From positions 124,001 through 188,000 of the forward strand of contig NZ_JAQGLA010000005.1 of the NCBI RefSeq assembly GCF_027853915.1: a DNA stretch of 64,000 nucleotides, written 5' to 3'. This document shows, piece by piece, positions 51,249 to 60,650 of this stretch; within the stretch, counting starts at the first letter, position 1; every line of letters begins with the position of its first letter. A program made the translations under genes and the position numbers. Under the pieces are notes generated by a model, which worked only from the letters and a program-made list of their open reading frames with translations, searched no databases and had not been told where the DNA came from. Source of the stretch: Saccharopolyspora oryzae. GTDB lineage: Bacteria > Actinomycetota > Actinomycetes > Mycobacteriales > Pseudonocardiaceae.

Positions 51249-52211
51249 ATGGCGCGGCTGGCCGACGTGGCCCGCAAGGCCGGGGTGTCGGTGGCGACCG
51301 CGTCGCGTGCGCTGGTGCGGCCGGAGATGGTCGCCGAGCGCACCCGGCAGCGGGTCCGCGACGCCGCGATCGAGCTCGGCTTCCGCTACCACCCGTCGGC
51401 GCAAGCCCTCGCGACCGGCCGCAGCCGCCTGCTGGCGCTGCTGGTGCCGGACCTGACCAACCCCTTCTACGCCCCGATCATCGCCGGTGCGCAGCGCGCC
51501 GCCGAAGAAGCCGGCAACGACCTGCTGGTCGTGGTAACCGACGAATCGCCCGAGCGCGAACGGCTGCTGATCGACCGGATGCGCGACCGGGTGGACGGTT
51601 TCCTGGCGATCGCCCCGCGCGGCGCGAGTTCGCTGTTCACCTCGCTGGACGTGCCGCTGGTGCTGGTCGACCGGCGGGTGCGCGGCGTGCCGTCGGTGCT
51701 CCTCGACACCCCTGGCGGGCTCGACGAACTGGGCGCGCACCTGGCCGAGCTCGGCCACCGGCGGATCGCCTACCTCGGCGGACCGCGCGGATCGTGGGCC
51801 GACCCGCGCCGCTTGGAGGGATTGCAGCGCGGGTTCGGGCACGAGGTCGTCGCTTTCGGACCGCTGCCACCGACTTTCGAAGCCGGCAACGACATCGTCG
51901 ACACATTGTTGAACAGCGAATGCACCGCTGCCGTGGCCTACAACAGTGCGCTGTTCCTCGGCCTGCTGTACCGCTTGGCGCAGTTGGGCATCCAGGTGCC
52001 GGAGTCGTTGAGCGTGTGCTGCGCGGACAACATCGCCGGTCTCGGCCTGGCCGTCCCGGAAGCGACCGCGCTGCACGTGCCCTCCGAAGAGGCCGGTTCG
52101 TCAGCGGTCGACATGCTGCTCAGCGCGGTCGACGGACGCTCACCGGAACCGCGCCATCGCTCGGTTCCGGTGAACCTCGTCATCGGCAAGACCACCGCAG
52201 CGCCGCGTTGA
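51249..52211 (+). CDS. LacI-family regulator of adenine salvage
   Basis: The 320-residue protein has a LacI HTH with hinge helix (LADVARKAGVSVATASRALV, then GFRYHPSAQALATGRS) and a periplasmic-binding-type effector domain starting LLALLVPDLTNPFYAPIIAGA. ATG 51249 follows GGGAGG; the longer frame from 51159 runs across the operators and is not favoured. With two tandem TGCAANCGNTTGCA operators between it and azgA-ade, it is very likely autoregulated and represses purine import and deamination, probably induced by a purine (inference). Confidence 0.9.
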   Translation: MARLADVARKAGVSVATASRALVRPEMVAERTRQRVRDAAIELGFRYHPSAQALATGRSRLLALLVPDLTNPFYAPIIAGAQRAAEEAGNDLLVVVTDESPERERLLIDRMRDRVDGFLAIAPRGASSLFTSLDVPLVLVDRRVRGVPSVLLDTPGGLDELGAHLAELGHRRIAYLGGPRGSWADPRRLEGLQRGFGHEVVAFGPLPPTFEAGNDIVDTLLNSECTAAVAYNSALFLGLLYRLAQLGIQVPESLSVCCADNIAGLGLAVPEATALHVPSEEAGSSAVDMLLSAVDGRSPEPRHRSVPVNLVIGKTTAAPR

Positions 52212-52291
52212 TCATCCGATCGCGAAGTGTGAATTCACTCGAAATTCGGGATTCAGCCGCCTCCCTCGTTACATTACGTGCGGAAATGCGG

Positions 52292-52297
52292 TAAGAA
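52292..52297 (+). promoter_or_regulatory. Leaderless -10 box for the kynureninase-like gene
   Basis: TAAGAA precedes GTG 52305 by seven bases; an overlapping GTG 52307 is out of frame. Confidence 0.5.
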
Positions 52298-52304
52298 TTC
52301 ACGC

Positions 52305-53453
52305 GTGTGGACCAGCACCAGATCAACAGCCGAAGCGCTCGACCATGCCGATGTGCTCGCCGATCTGCGCGTCCGCTACGACCTGCCACCCGGCCTGATC
52401 CGCCTCGACGGTGACAGCGGCGGACCGGCGCGCACCACTACCGACCGGCTACGCCGCTTCGTCATGCACCGGCGCGGACCGCACACCGGTCGCCCGCGCG
52501 GTGAATCCGACTGGCGCCGCGAAGCCCGGCTCGCCGCGATCGCGCTCGCCCCGCTGATCGGCGCCGCGCCGAAGGAGATCACGGTCGGCGAATCGACGTC
52601 GATCAACCTGTTCAAAGCCCTGCTCGCGGCCGCACGACTGCGCCCGGGCCGGTCGATCCTCGCCATGGGACGGGACTGCTTCGCCGCGGACCGATTCCTC
52701 GCCCAGTCCGCCGCCGACTACATCGGTGGCCGCCTGCACCTGTTCGACGACATTTCCGAGCTCGCCGCCCTGCCGGGCGACGAAGTGGCCGTGGTGGTGC
52801 TGTCGCACACCGACCTGCGGACCGGCGCAGTGCGCGATTCCGCTGCTATCACCTCCGAAATCCACCGCCACGGCGCGCTGGCGCTGTGGGACCTGAGCTA
52901 CTCGACCGGTGCGCTGAACGTGGACCTGCGCGGCTGGCGCGCAGACTTCGCCATCGGCTGCGGGCACCGCTACCTGGGCGGCGGGGCCGGAGCACCCGCC
53001 TACTCCTTCGTCGCCGACCGGCACAACGACGCCTTCCCGGTGTGCACCCGCGCTGGCGTGCAGCACCCGCTGGCCGACGGCTTCACCGGTACGGCATCGA
53101 CGCTGTCGGTCTCCGAACTCCGCACCGGGCTGTCGATCCTGACCGGCATCCCGGCGGAAGCGCTGGCCGCCAAGACGGCCGGCCTGGTCCAGCTGTTCCT
53201 GGACCGCCTGGACGACTTCTGCGCGGACACCAAGATCGACATCGTTCGGTCGACCTCGCCCACCGGCTCGCAGCTGGTCCTCCGCCACCAGCACGCCGAG
53301 CACATCGCGGACGCCCTCTTCGACCGCGACGTCGTCGTGGAGCACGCGGAACCGGACCTCCTCCGCCTGAGCTTCGCCCCGGCCTGGCTCCGCTACGTCG
53401 ACGTCTGGGAAGCCGCCGAACAACTCCACGCAACCCTCCACGAAGTCTCCTGA
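52305..53453 (+). CDS. Kynureninase-like class V aminotransferase-fold protein lacking the PLP lysine
   Basis: The 382-residue protein aligns by motif with kynureninase: ITVGESTSINLFKALLAAAR, VVLSHTDLRTGAVRD, ALWDLSYSTGALNVDL (D196, the pyridine-N aspartate) and FAIGCGHRYLGGGAGAPAY. In true kynureninases the last motif is C-S-Y-K-Y-L-N-x-G-x-G with the Schiff-base lysine. Here the position is Arg222 (C-G-H-R-Y-L-G-G-G-A-G), and the usual W-D-L-A-H histidine is Tyr. It may therefore not form an internal aldimine. No trp/kyn catabolic genes lie nearby. The start is set by a leaderless promoter. Confidence 0.82.
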   Translation: MWTSTRSTAEALDHADVLADLRVRYDLPPGLIRLDGDSGGPARTTTDRLRRFVMHRRGPHTGRPRGESDWRREARLAAIALAPLIGAAPKEITVGESTSINLFKALLAAARLRPGRSILAMGRDCFAADRFLAQSAADYIGGRLHLFDDISELAALPGDEVAVVVLSHTDLRTGAVRDSAAITSEIHRHGALALWDLSYSTGALNVDLRGWRADFAIGCGHRYLGGGAGAPAYSFVADRHNDAFPVCTRAGVQHPLADGFTGTASTLSVSELRTGLSILTGIPAEALAAKTAGLVQLFLDRLDDFCADTKIDIVRSTSPTGSQLVLRHQHAEHIADALFDRDVVVEHAEPDLLRLSFAPAWLRYVDVWEAAEQLHATLHEVS

Positions 53454-53724
53454 CAGCTCGGGATTTCGGCAAGGGCGATACCACTCGGCCGAGTTAGGTC
53501 AAGTGGCCGAAACCTGTTGGCCCGCAGGACGATCCGCGCTGGCCTGTTGACCGATCCGCACCGCTGATCCTCCCGGCATGCTCGAAAGCAGACATCCGCT
53601 GGAGAGGAGCAAGTCATGGGTGCGATGGGCCTTGTGCCGCAAGTACGAGTTCGGGCAGCACGCTGGAAATCCGGGGAGTTCTCCGGGATTCGGCGAATCA
53701 GGTTCGGCACTGGAGACTGGGTGC

Positions 53725-54543
53725 ATGACTGTGCATCCGCGCGTGGCGGAAGTCGTTGCCGACTACCTGGACCTGGTCGACGCCGAAGCGGGCGGGCCCG
53801 TGACCGGCCTGTACTTGGAGGGGTCGGTGGCGATCGGGGACTTCCGGCCGCACGCGAGCGACGTGGACTTCGTCGCGGTGGGCGAAGACCCACCGGACGC
53901 TGTGGCTCTCGCTGCACTGGAACGCGTTCACGCCCGGCTCGGGGAACGCCGCCCTGGACTGCACTTCGACGGTGCTTACCTGACGTGGCAGGACCTGGCC
54001 AGCGGTCCGGACGCCGCTGTCGGCAGGCCGAGCATCGAAGAAGGACGGTTTCGCGCGACGAGCGATCGGCTGAGCCCGGTCACGTGGCACACCCTCGCGC
54101 GGTACGGAGTCGTCTGCCGCGGTCCGGCAGTCGCTGACCTCGACATTTGGGCGGACGACGAGGTGCTGGCCGCTTGGCAGGACGCGAACCTCGACGAGTA
54201 CTGGGGACGACTGCTGGCCCGGACCGCTGGACTCGTCGACTCGCCCGGCCCGTTCTCGCGGACCGACGACGCCACGGCCTGGACGGTCACCGGAGTTCCA
54301 CGGCTGCACTACACGCTGACCACGGGCGACATCACGTCCAAGGACGGCGCGGGTCGCCATGCGCTGCGGGTGTTCCCCGAGCGGTGGCACCGCGTGGTGC
54401 GTGAGGGGCTGCGCATCCTCCGCGCGGAGGACGACCAGTCGCTGTACGGGGATCCCGGGGAGCGCTGGCAGGACGTGCTCGCGTTCGGCGAGATGGTCAT
54501 CGCCGATGCACACCGGTGCTACGCGGAGCGGCACCGAAGCTGA
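53725..54543 (+). CDS. AadA-like nucleotidyltransferase with DUF4111-type C-terminus
   Basis: The 272-residue protein has the nucleotidyltransferase motif GLYLEGSVAIGDFRPHASDVDF (G-S-x(9-11)-D-x-D), about residues 33-55. A C-terminal helical domain follows with TWHTLARYGVVCRGPAV, LHYTLTTGDITSKDGAGRHAL and RWQDVLAFGEMVIAD, as in AadA/ANT(3'')-like aminoglycoside adenylyltransferases and DUF4111 proteins. It could modify an aminoglycoside, but many such chromosomal proteins have no known substrate. Start ATG 53725 follows GGAGA by eight bases; the frame runs open upstream, but the sequence there is not protein-like. Confidence 0.82.
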   Translation: MTVHPRVAEVVADYLDLVDAEAGGPVTGLYLEGSVAIGDFRPHASDVDFVAVGEDPPDAVALAALERVHARLGERRPGLHFDGAYLTWQDLASGPDAAVGRPSIEEGRFRATSDRLSPVTWHTLARYGVVCRGPAVADLDIWADDEVLAAWQDANLDEYWGRLLARTAGLVDSPGPFSRTDDATAWTVTGVPRLHYTLTTGDITSKDGAGRHALRVFPERWHRVVREGLRILRAEDDQSLYGDPGERWQDVLAFGEMVIADAHRCYAERHRS

Positions 54544-54801
54544 CGGCAATGCCGGTAGACGGAGGGAGGAAGATCAGGTCGACCAACTCGACCGTCCGAA
54601 TTGGACTTGTGGGCGTTCTCCGGCGCTCGCTTCCGATTTGCGACAGCTCGGCCGAATGGTCGATATTTCCTGGCCGATCGGCCGATCAACCTTCGGGCTG
54701 AATCAGTCGATCTCCTGATTCGCGGAACTGATCTTGTGGGCCATCCTGGCAACCGCACCCGGCGTGCGGGGCCACAATCCCCCTCCTCGCGCGCCGGGTG
54801 C

Positions 54802-56607
54802 TCACCTACCAGCGACTCCGGCGTAGACCAGCTCCAACTCGTCGTGCAGCCGGGCCGGCGGCACTTCGACAGCTCGGAGCTGGCGGGTCGTGGTGCGCAT
54901 GGTGGACACCAGGCGCTGGGCCTGCTGGAGGTCGTGGGTGTTGTTGCGGACCGCCTTCTCGGTGGCCGCGTCGACCACCCGCTCCAGCACGCTGATCGTC
55001 GGCCACCAGCGTTCGGCCTGCGAAGCCGTGGCCGGGTTCATCAACTGCTGCTGGAGGGCACCGCGGAGGTCGGCCAGCTGGCGGTAGGTGCGACGGCGCA
55101 GCGCCGGACGACCGTGCTGAACTCCGGCCAGCGACTGGGAAACGTACTCCGCCACCGCCGCCACGGCGTCGGCGAACCTGGTCTCCAGGTCCGGTCCCCA
55201 GTGCAACGGCCGCAGCAGGAAACCGACGACCAGCACGATCGCGCACCCGACGAGGGTGTCGACGAGCCGGGCCACCGCGTGGAACTCCGCGATCTGGCTC
55301 ATCTGCAACAGCACCAGGGCGGTCACGACCGCGCTGAACAGGCCGTAGTGGCGGTCGATCGAGACCGGCAGCTTGGCGGCCAGCACGACGATGAACGGCA
55401 ACGACCACCAACCGGGAGGTACCAACGAGAGCAGCAGAAGGGCGACCAGAACCCCGGCGACGGTGCCGACCGCGCGCAGCACGGTGCGGGCGAAGACCGA
55501 ACCGGAGTTCGGCTTGAGCACCAGCGCGGCGGTCAGCGCGATCCAGTACGGGTGGTCCAGCCCCGCGAGGATTCCGATCCCTTCGGCCAACACCAGGCAC
55601 AGCACCATTCGCAGCACCTGAGCCCAGGTGGAGCGGCCGAAGGTCAGGGGAACGCGCTCCTTCTCGCTCGCCACCGCGGAGTGCTTCGCGAGCCGGAACG
55701 CGTTGACCAGATCGGCGATGCCCCGGTCCAGCGCACGCGCCAACGGCGAACCACCGGTGGCCGGCCGGTACGGCGGCGGGACCTCGCCGGTGCGCATGCA
55801 GCGGGCCAGCGTGCGCAGCGCATCACGGGCGCGCGGCGACGGGCGTTCGCCCGCATGCACGAGGGAGACCGAGGCTTCGACGATAGGAGTGGCATGGGTG
55901 TAGACGAGGTAGAGGCGGTCTCGCACGCGGCTGCGGGACATCGAGCCGCCGCCGACCAGCACGTCGTGCGCGGTGTTCAGCGCCTTGGTCAGCTCTTGGC
56001 GCGCGGCCAGCGGCGCGTCGGCATCGAGCATGCGCAGCGTCGCGTCGAAGATCCCCGCGACCGCGCTGCGCGCCGGAGCGGTGCCGCGAACCGGCCAGGT
56101 CGCCGCGACCAGCGCGAACAACAGCAGCTCACCGGCGAAGAACCAGGCGATCTGCTCTCCCACCGGCAGGGTCGACGACTGCTCACCGGTGGCGACGATG
56201 CAGAACGTCAGCATGTGCGCGCCGCCGGAAGCCCACAGGTCGCCCATCCGGCTGGACAAGACGGAAGGCACCGCTACCGCGAGCACGGCCGCGGCCGCCC
56301 ACCACGGACCGGGCGCGGCGGCTCCGGCGGCGAATCCGAGCGCCCCCAGGACCGCGGCCAGCCCGACCCGGCGCAGCCGGTAGCGGTACGAGCCGGTCAG
56401 GTCCGAGAAGCTCGCGCACAGCGCGCCGACCGAGGCGAGCACCGCTTCCTCCGTCCGGCCGGTCAACAGCCCGAACAGCTGCGGAACACCGATGCCCAGA
56501 GCAACCGCGCACACGCGCGTCCAGTCAGCGGGGATGGACCTCGGCCGCAACTGCCGCAGCAACCAGTCCGGCAACAGAGGTCGGGGCAACGCTCGGCTCA
56601 TCAGCAT
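54802..56607 (-). CDS. FUSC-family membrane protein (aromatic acid exporter type)
   Basis: The 601-residue protein has two sets of about five or six membrane helices, each followed by a soluble helical region. The first set has ALGIGVPQLFGLLTGRTEEAVLASVGALCAS, the second VLRMVLCLVLAEGIGILAGLDHPYWIALTAALVLKPNSGS, with the typical P-Y-W-I/x-L-T-x-x-x-V/L-K-P of FUSC/YccS/AaeB proteins. These export aromatic acids or fusaric acid. ATG 56607 lies six bases after GAAGGG; ATG 56613 is too close to it. The C-terminal 100 residues are helical and soluble. Confidence 0.85.
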   Translation of the reverse strand: MLMSRALPRPLLPDWLLRQLRPRSIPADWTRVCAVALGIGVPQLFGLLTGRTEEAVLASVGALCASFSDLTGSYRYRLRRVGLAAVLGALGFAAGAAAPGPWWAAAAVLAVAVPSVLSSRMGDLWASGGAHMLTFCIVATGEQSSTLPVGEQIAWFFAGELLLFALVAATWPVRGTAPARSAVAGIFDATLRMLDADAPLAARQELTKALNTAHDVLVGGGSMSRSRVRDRLYLVYTHATPIVEASVSLVHAGERPSPRARDALRTLARCMRTGEVPPPYRPATGGSPLARALDRGIADLVNAFRLAKHSAVASEKERVPLTFGRSTWAQVLRMVLCLVLAEGIGILAGLDHPYWIALTAALVLKPNSGSVFARTVLRAVGTVAGVLVALLLLSLVPPGWWSLPFIVVLAAKLPVSIDRHYGLFSAVVTALVLLQMSQIAEFHAVARLVDTLVGCAIVLVVGFLLRPLHWGPDLETRFADAVAAVAEYVSQSLAGVQHGRPALRRRTYRQLADLRGALQQQLMNPATASQAERWWPTISVLERVVDAATEKAVRNNTHDLQQAQRLVSTMRTTTRQLRAVEVPPARLHDELELVYAGVAGR

Positions 56608-56838
56608 GCGCATCCCTTCGGGACGAGGGTCATGCGCTCCACGCCGAGCGGCTGGGGTCTGCGCTCGATTGTCACGCGCCGAAGACCGGCGCACCCGCGA
56701 TCGGCACCCGGATCACACCGCGGGCTCGATCACACCCGATCGAGGCAGATCCAGATCACACCGGAACTCCCCGATTCCGGGTAGGTCCGGACGCCCTTCG
56801 CCCCGGCGAGCGGCGGCTCGAACCGGAGTGCTGAAGTC

Positions 56839-57201
56839 CTATGTGGACGACCTGTTGACGGCGCTCAGGATCCTGGTCGCCATCGAGGTGATGATCAGCC
56901 AGAAGATGGCCGCCACGCCGTAGTTGAGGATCACCTCGAGCTTCGGGTCCGCCGGCATGAACAGGTCCTGGAAGCCCAGCGCCAGCCACTCCGCCCAGGA
57001 CGCCACGAACTTGGTGATGCCGTTGTCCGGGTTGGCGTTGCCGACCGTCAGGACCACGTGCACCGCCAGCAGCGCGGCGCACGCCGTGCCGAACCACCGG
57101 ACGACCGAGGTGAACACGCCGAGACCCCGGTGCCACGCGCGGCGCAGATCATCGCGCCGCACACCGCTCCGGTGCGCCCCGGTGCTCACGTCGTCAGCCA
57201 C
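56839..57201 (-). CDS. Small two-helix membrane protein, paralogue of 57230-57511
   Basis: The 120-residue product has about 30 polar N-terminal residues and two membrane helices (VVRWFGTACAALLAVHVVLT and VILNYGVAAIFWLIITSMA). The segment A-E-W-L-A-L-G-F-Q-D-L-F and the later LEVILNYGVAAIFW align with A-E-P-L-A-L-F-F-P-G-L-L and LQVLLDYGLAACFW in the upstream neighbour. The two are tandem paralogues. GTG 57201 lies six bases after CACACT on the minus strand, suggesting a leaderless start. Function is unknown. They lie divergent from leuA. Confidence 0.75.
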   Translation of the reverse strand: MADDVSTGAHRSGVRRDDLRRAWHRGLGVFTSVVRWFGTACAALLAVHVVLTVGNANPDNGITKFVASWAEWLALGFQDLFMPADPKLEVILNYGVAAIFWLIITSMATRILSAVNRSST

Positions 57202-57229
57202 AGATCCAGTGTGGCACGCCGCAAGCCGA

Positions 57230-57511
57230 TCAAGCGAAAACTCGCCCGAGCAATCCGCCCACCAGGACCCAGAAGCACGCGGCCAACCCGTAGTCGAGCA
57301 GCACTTGCAGCGCCGGGGCGTCCACCGACAGCAACCCCGGGAAGAACAGCGCCAGCGGCTCGGCCGCCTGCGCCACGGACCCCGCGAGCGGCCCGTCGCT
57401 GGCGAAACCGGTCAAGAGGAACAGGAGGTGCAGAACGAGCATCGCGGCGAACAGGAAGCCCACCCCGTGGAACAGCACCGCCAGCCCGCCCTGGCGCTTC
57501 TTCGCCGCCAT
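57230..57511 (-). CDS. Small two-helix membrane protein, paralogue of 56839-57201
   Basis: The 93-residue protein has two membrane helices (FHGVGFLFAAMLVLHLLFLL and LLDYGLAACFWVLVGGLLG) separated by a loop AEPLALFFPGLLSVDAPALQ. ATG 57511 follows GGGAG with normal spacing. Homology by eye to the downstream gene covers both helices and the central loop. No family is recognised. The pair is encoded next to leuA, but no link to leucine synthesis is evident. Confidence 0.75.
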   Translation of the reverse strand: MAAKKRQGGLAVLFHGVGFLFAAMLVLHLLFLLTGFASDGPLAGSVAQAAEPLALFFPGLLSVDAPALQVLLDYGLAACFWVLVGGLLGRVFA

Positions 57512-57628
57512 CAACCCGCTCCCTTCCCCGTGAGTCCGCTCTCACTCTGCCAGGTTCCACGCACCTCGCGGGCACCGGCGCTCTCAACATGTGGAAAGGG
57601 TGGTTGCGCATCGAGCCACATCTGGGTT

Positions 57629-57634
57629 TAGCCT
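57629..57634 (+). promoter_or_regulatory. Leaderless -10 box for the leuA leader peptide
   Basis: TAGCCT precedes GTG 57641 by six bases, so transcription starts at the leader peptide's first codon. Confidence 0.65.
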
Positions 57635-57640
57635 GTGGCC

Positions 57641-57685
57641 GTGGCTCGCGTTCTCCTGCTTCGCCGCCGCGACGGGGTCTCCTAG
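57641..57685 (+). CDS. leuA leader peptide
   Basis: GTG 57641 to TAG 57683-57685 encodes VARVLLLRRRDGVS. Three successive leucine codons (CTC CTG CTT) are followed by three CGC arginine codons and the start of a stem-loop that overlaps the last codons. This is the classical layout for ribosome-mediated attenuation, in which stalling at Leu codons when leucyl-tRNA is scarce prevents a terminator from forming. Actinobacterial leuA leaders with a run of Leu codons are known. It is 77 bases before leuA and would be missed by normal gene callers. Confidence 0.85.
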   Translation: MARVLLLRRRDGVS

Positions 57686-57703
57686 ACCGGCCCCTCGTCG
57701 CGG
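57667..57703 (+). promoter_or_regulatory. leuA attenuator hairpins
   Basis: CCGCGAC-GGGG (57667-57677) pairs with CCCC-TC-GTCGCGG (57691-57703). A competing stem uses ACCGG (57686-57690) with CCGGT further downstream (about 57716), and CCCC-N7-GGGG offers a third fold. The choice would depend on where the ribosome stalls on the leader. Confidence 0.7.
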
Positions 57704-57740
57704 GGTTCGAACGCGCCGGTCGTCGGTCCAGATCCGGTAA

Positions 57741-59555
<1,815 letters not shown>

Positions 59556-59576
59556 TCCAGCACTCGCCAGGAACGA

Positions 59577-59627
59577 GCGAACGGCCTGTTCACCTCAACT
59601 ACTGAGGTGAACAGGCCGTTCGCTTTT
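59577..59627 (+). terminator. leuA terminator
   Basis: GCGAACGGCCTGTTCACCTCA pairs perfectly (21 bp) with TGAGGTGAACAGGCC...GTTCGC around ACTAC, followed by TTTTA. It starts 21 bases after the stop. Confidence 0.9.
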
Positions 59628-59689
59628 ATCCACAACCCTGTGGATAACTGTGCACAGCCCTGTGGATAACTCCGGAAGTCTGTGGATGC
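59626..59689. other. DnaA-box cluster
   Basis: Three perfect DnaA boxes (TTATCCACA at 59626-59634 and, on the other strand, 59639-59647 and 59661-59669) and one near match (TGTGGATGC, 59681-59689) lie in 64 bases. Boxes 1 and 2 form a perfect inverted repeat with a four-base spacer. Confidence 0.8.
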
Positions 59690-59800
59690 AGCCACGAGAA
59701 CAGCCCCCTGCCTCGCCGGTTATGTCCAAATTCGACACTTCCGCGCACCGGGACGTCCGGGCGGCTTCAGGCAGGACCACCTGCTGCGAAGGGCTGGGGA

Positions 59801-60454
59801 TCAGGGGACCTTGGCGTCGGAGTCGGCGGCGGGGTCGGCCTGGTTCTGCTCTTCGGCTTCGTCGGCCTTCTCCGCGCGGCGGCGGACGCTGCGCACGATC
59901 AGCCAGCCGAACACGACCGCGACCACCAGGGCGATCCAGGAGAACCGGTGGAACCACTGGCCGGCCACCAGACCGAACACGTAGGCCAGGGTCGTCACCG
60001 TGCCCGCCCAGGCGATGCCGCCGGTCGCGTTGGCGATCAAGAACTTCCGGTACTTCATGCCGAGGATGCCGGCCAACGGCCCGGCCAGGATGCGCAGCAG
60101 TGCGACGAACCGGCCGCCGAACACCGCCCAGGCGCCCCAGCGGTCGAACATCCGCTCGGCCTGGCGCACCGGTTTCGGCCCGAAGTGCTTGGGCAACTTG
60201 CGCCCCAACCACCCCAGCAGGCTCCGGCCGTAGCGCTTGCCGATCGCGTAACCGATCGAATCGCCGATGATCGCGCCGCTCGCGGCGATGACGCCGAGCG
60301 CCACCGGGTTGACGACGCCCTGCGAGGCAGCGACTCCCGCGCTCACCAGCATGATCTCGCCGGGCAGCGGGATCCCCACGCTCTCCAGGCCGATGATCAA
60401 CCCGACGACGAGGTAGATCACCCCTGGCGGGATCGAGTCCAGCAGTTCGATCAT
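59801..60454 (-). CDS. DedA-family membrane protein
   Basis: The 217-residue protein has the DedA/SNARE-associated layout: GLIIGLESVGIPLPGEIMLVSAG (E-x-x-x-x-P-x-P-G-E), a re-entrant loop, the FDRWGAWAVFGGRFVALLRIL segment (G-R-F/x-x-P/A-x-x-R) and a C-terminal membrane helix, then an acidic tail. DedA proteins are proton-linked transporters that flip undecaprenyl phosphate or other lipids. ATG 60454 has no strong ribosome site. It is convergent with leuA across the DnaA-box region. Confidence 0.9.
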   Translation of the reverse strand: MIELLDSIPPGVIYLVVGLIIGLESVGIPLPGEIMLVSAGVAASQGVVNPVALGVIAASGAIIGDSIGYAIGKRYGRSLLGWLGRKLPKHFGPKPVRQAERMFDRWGAWAVFGGRFVALLRILAGPLAGILGMKYRKFLIANATGGIAWAGTVTTLAYVFGLVAGQWFHRFSWIALVVAVVFGWLIVRSVRRRAEKADEAEEQNQADPAADSDAKVP

Positions 60455-60650
60455 GGAGGTCCGTTCTGATCGGGTTCCACGCGGCCGTCTACCGCGAACG
60501 GCCACCGGCCAGAGTACGTATCCGCGACCGGCCGCGTCGCCGGGAACCCGATTCGCTCCCACATCTTTGGCGCGGTCGCCCATCTGGTGTGACTGTTACC
60601 ACATCGAACATTCGCGAGCGCTGCTCACGATGCCCACGGGGGAGGGCATT

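Noticed and set aside
53578..53724. N-terminal extension of the nucleotidyltransferase from ATG 53578
   Set aside because: The extra residues are Ser/Gly/Arg-rich without fold-like pattern, and ATG 53725 has a better ribosome site.
54544..54801. Possible small gene between the nucleotidyltransferase and the FUSC gene
   Set aside because: No frame has a ribosome site with a family-like or codon-consistent sequence; treated as a plain intergenic region.
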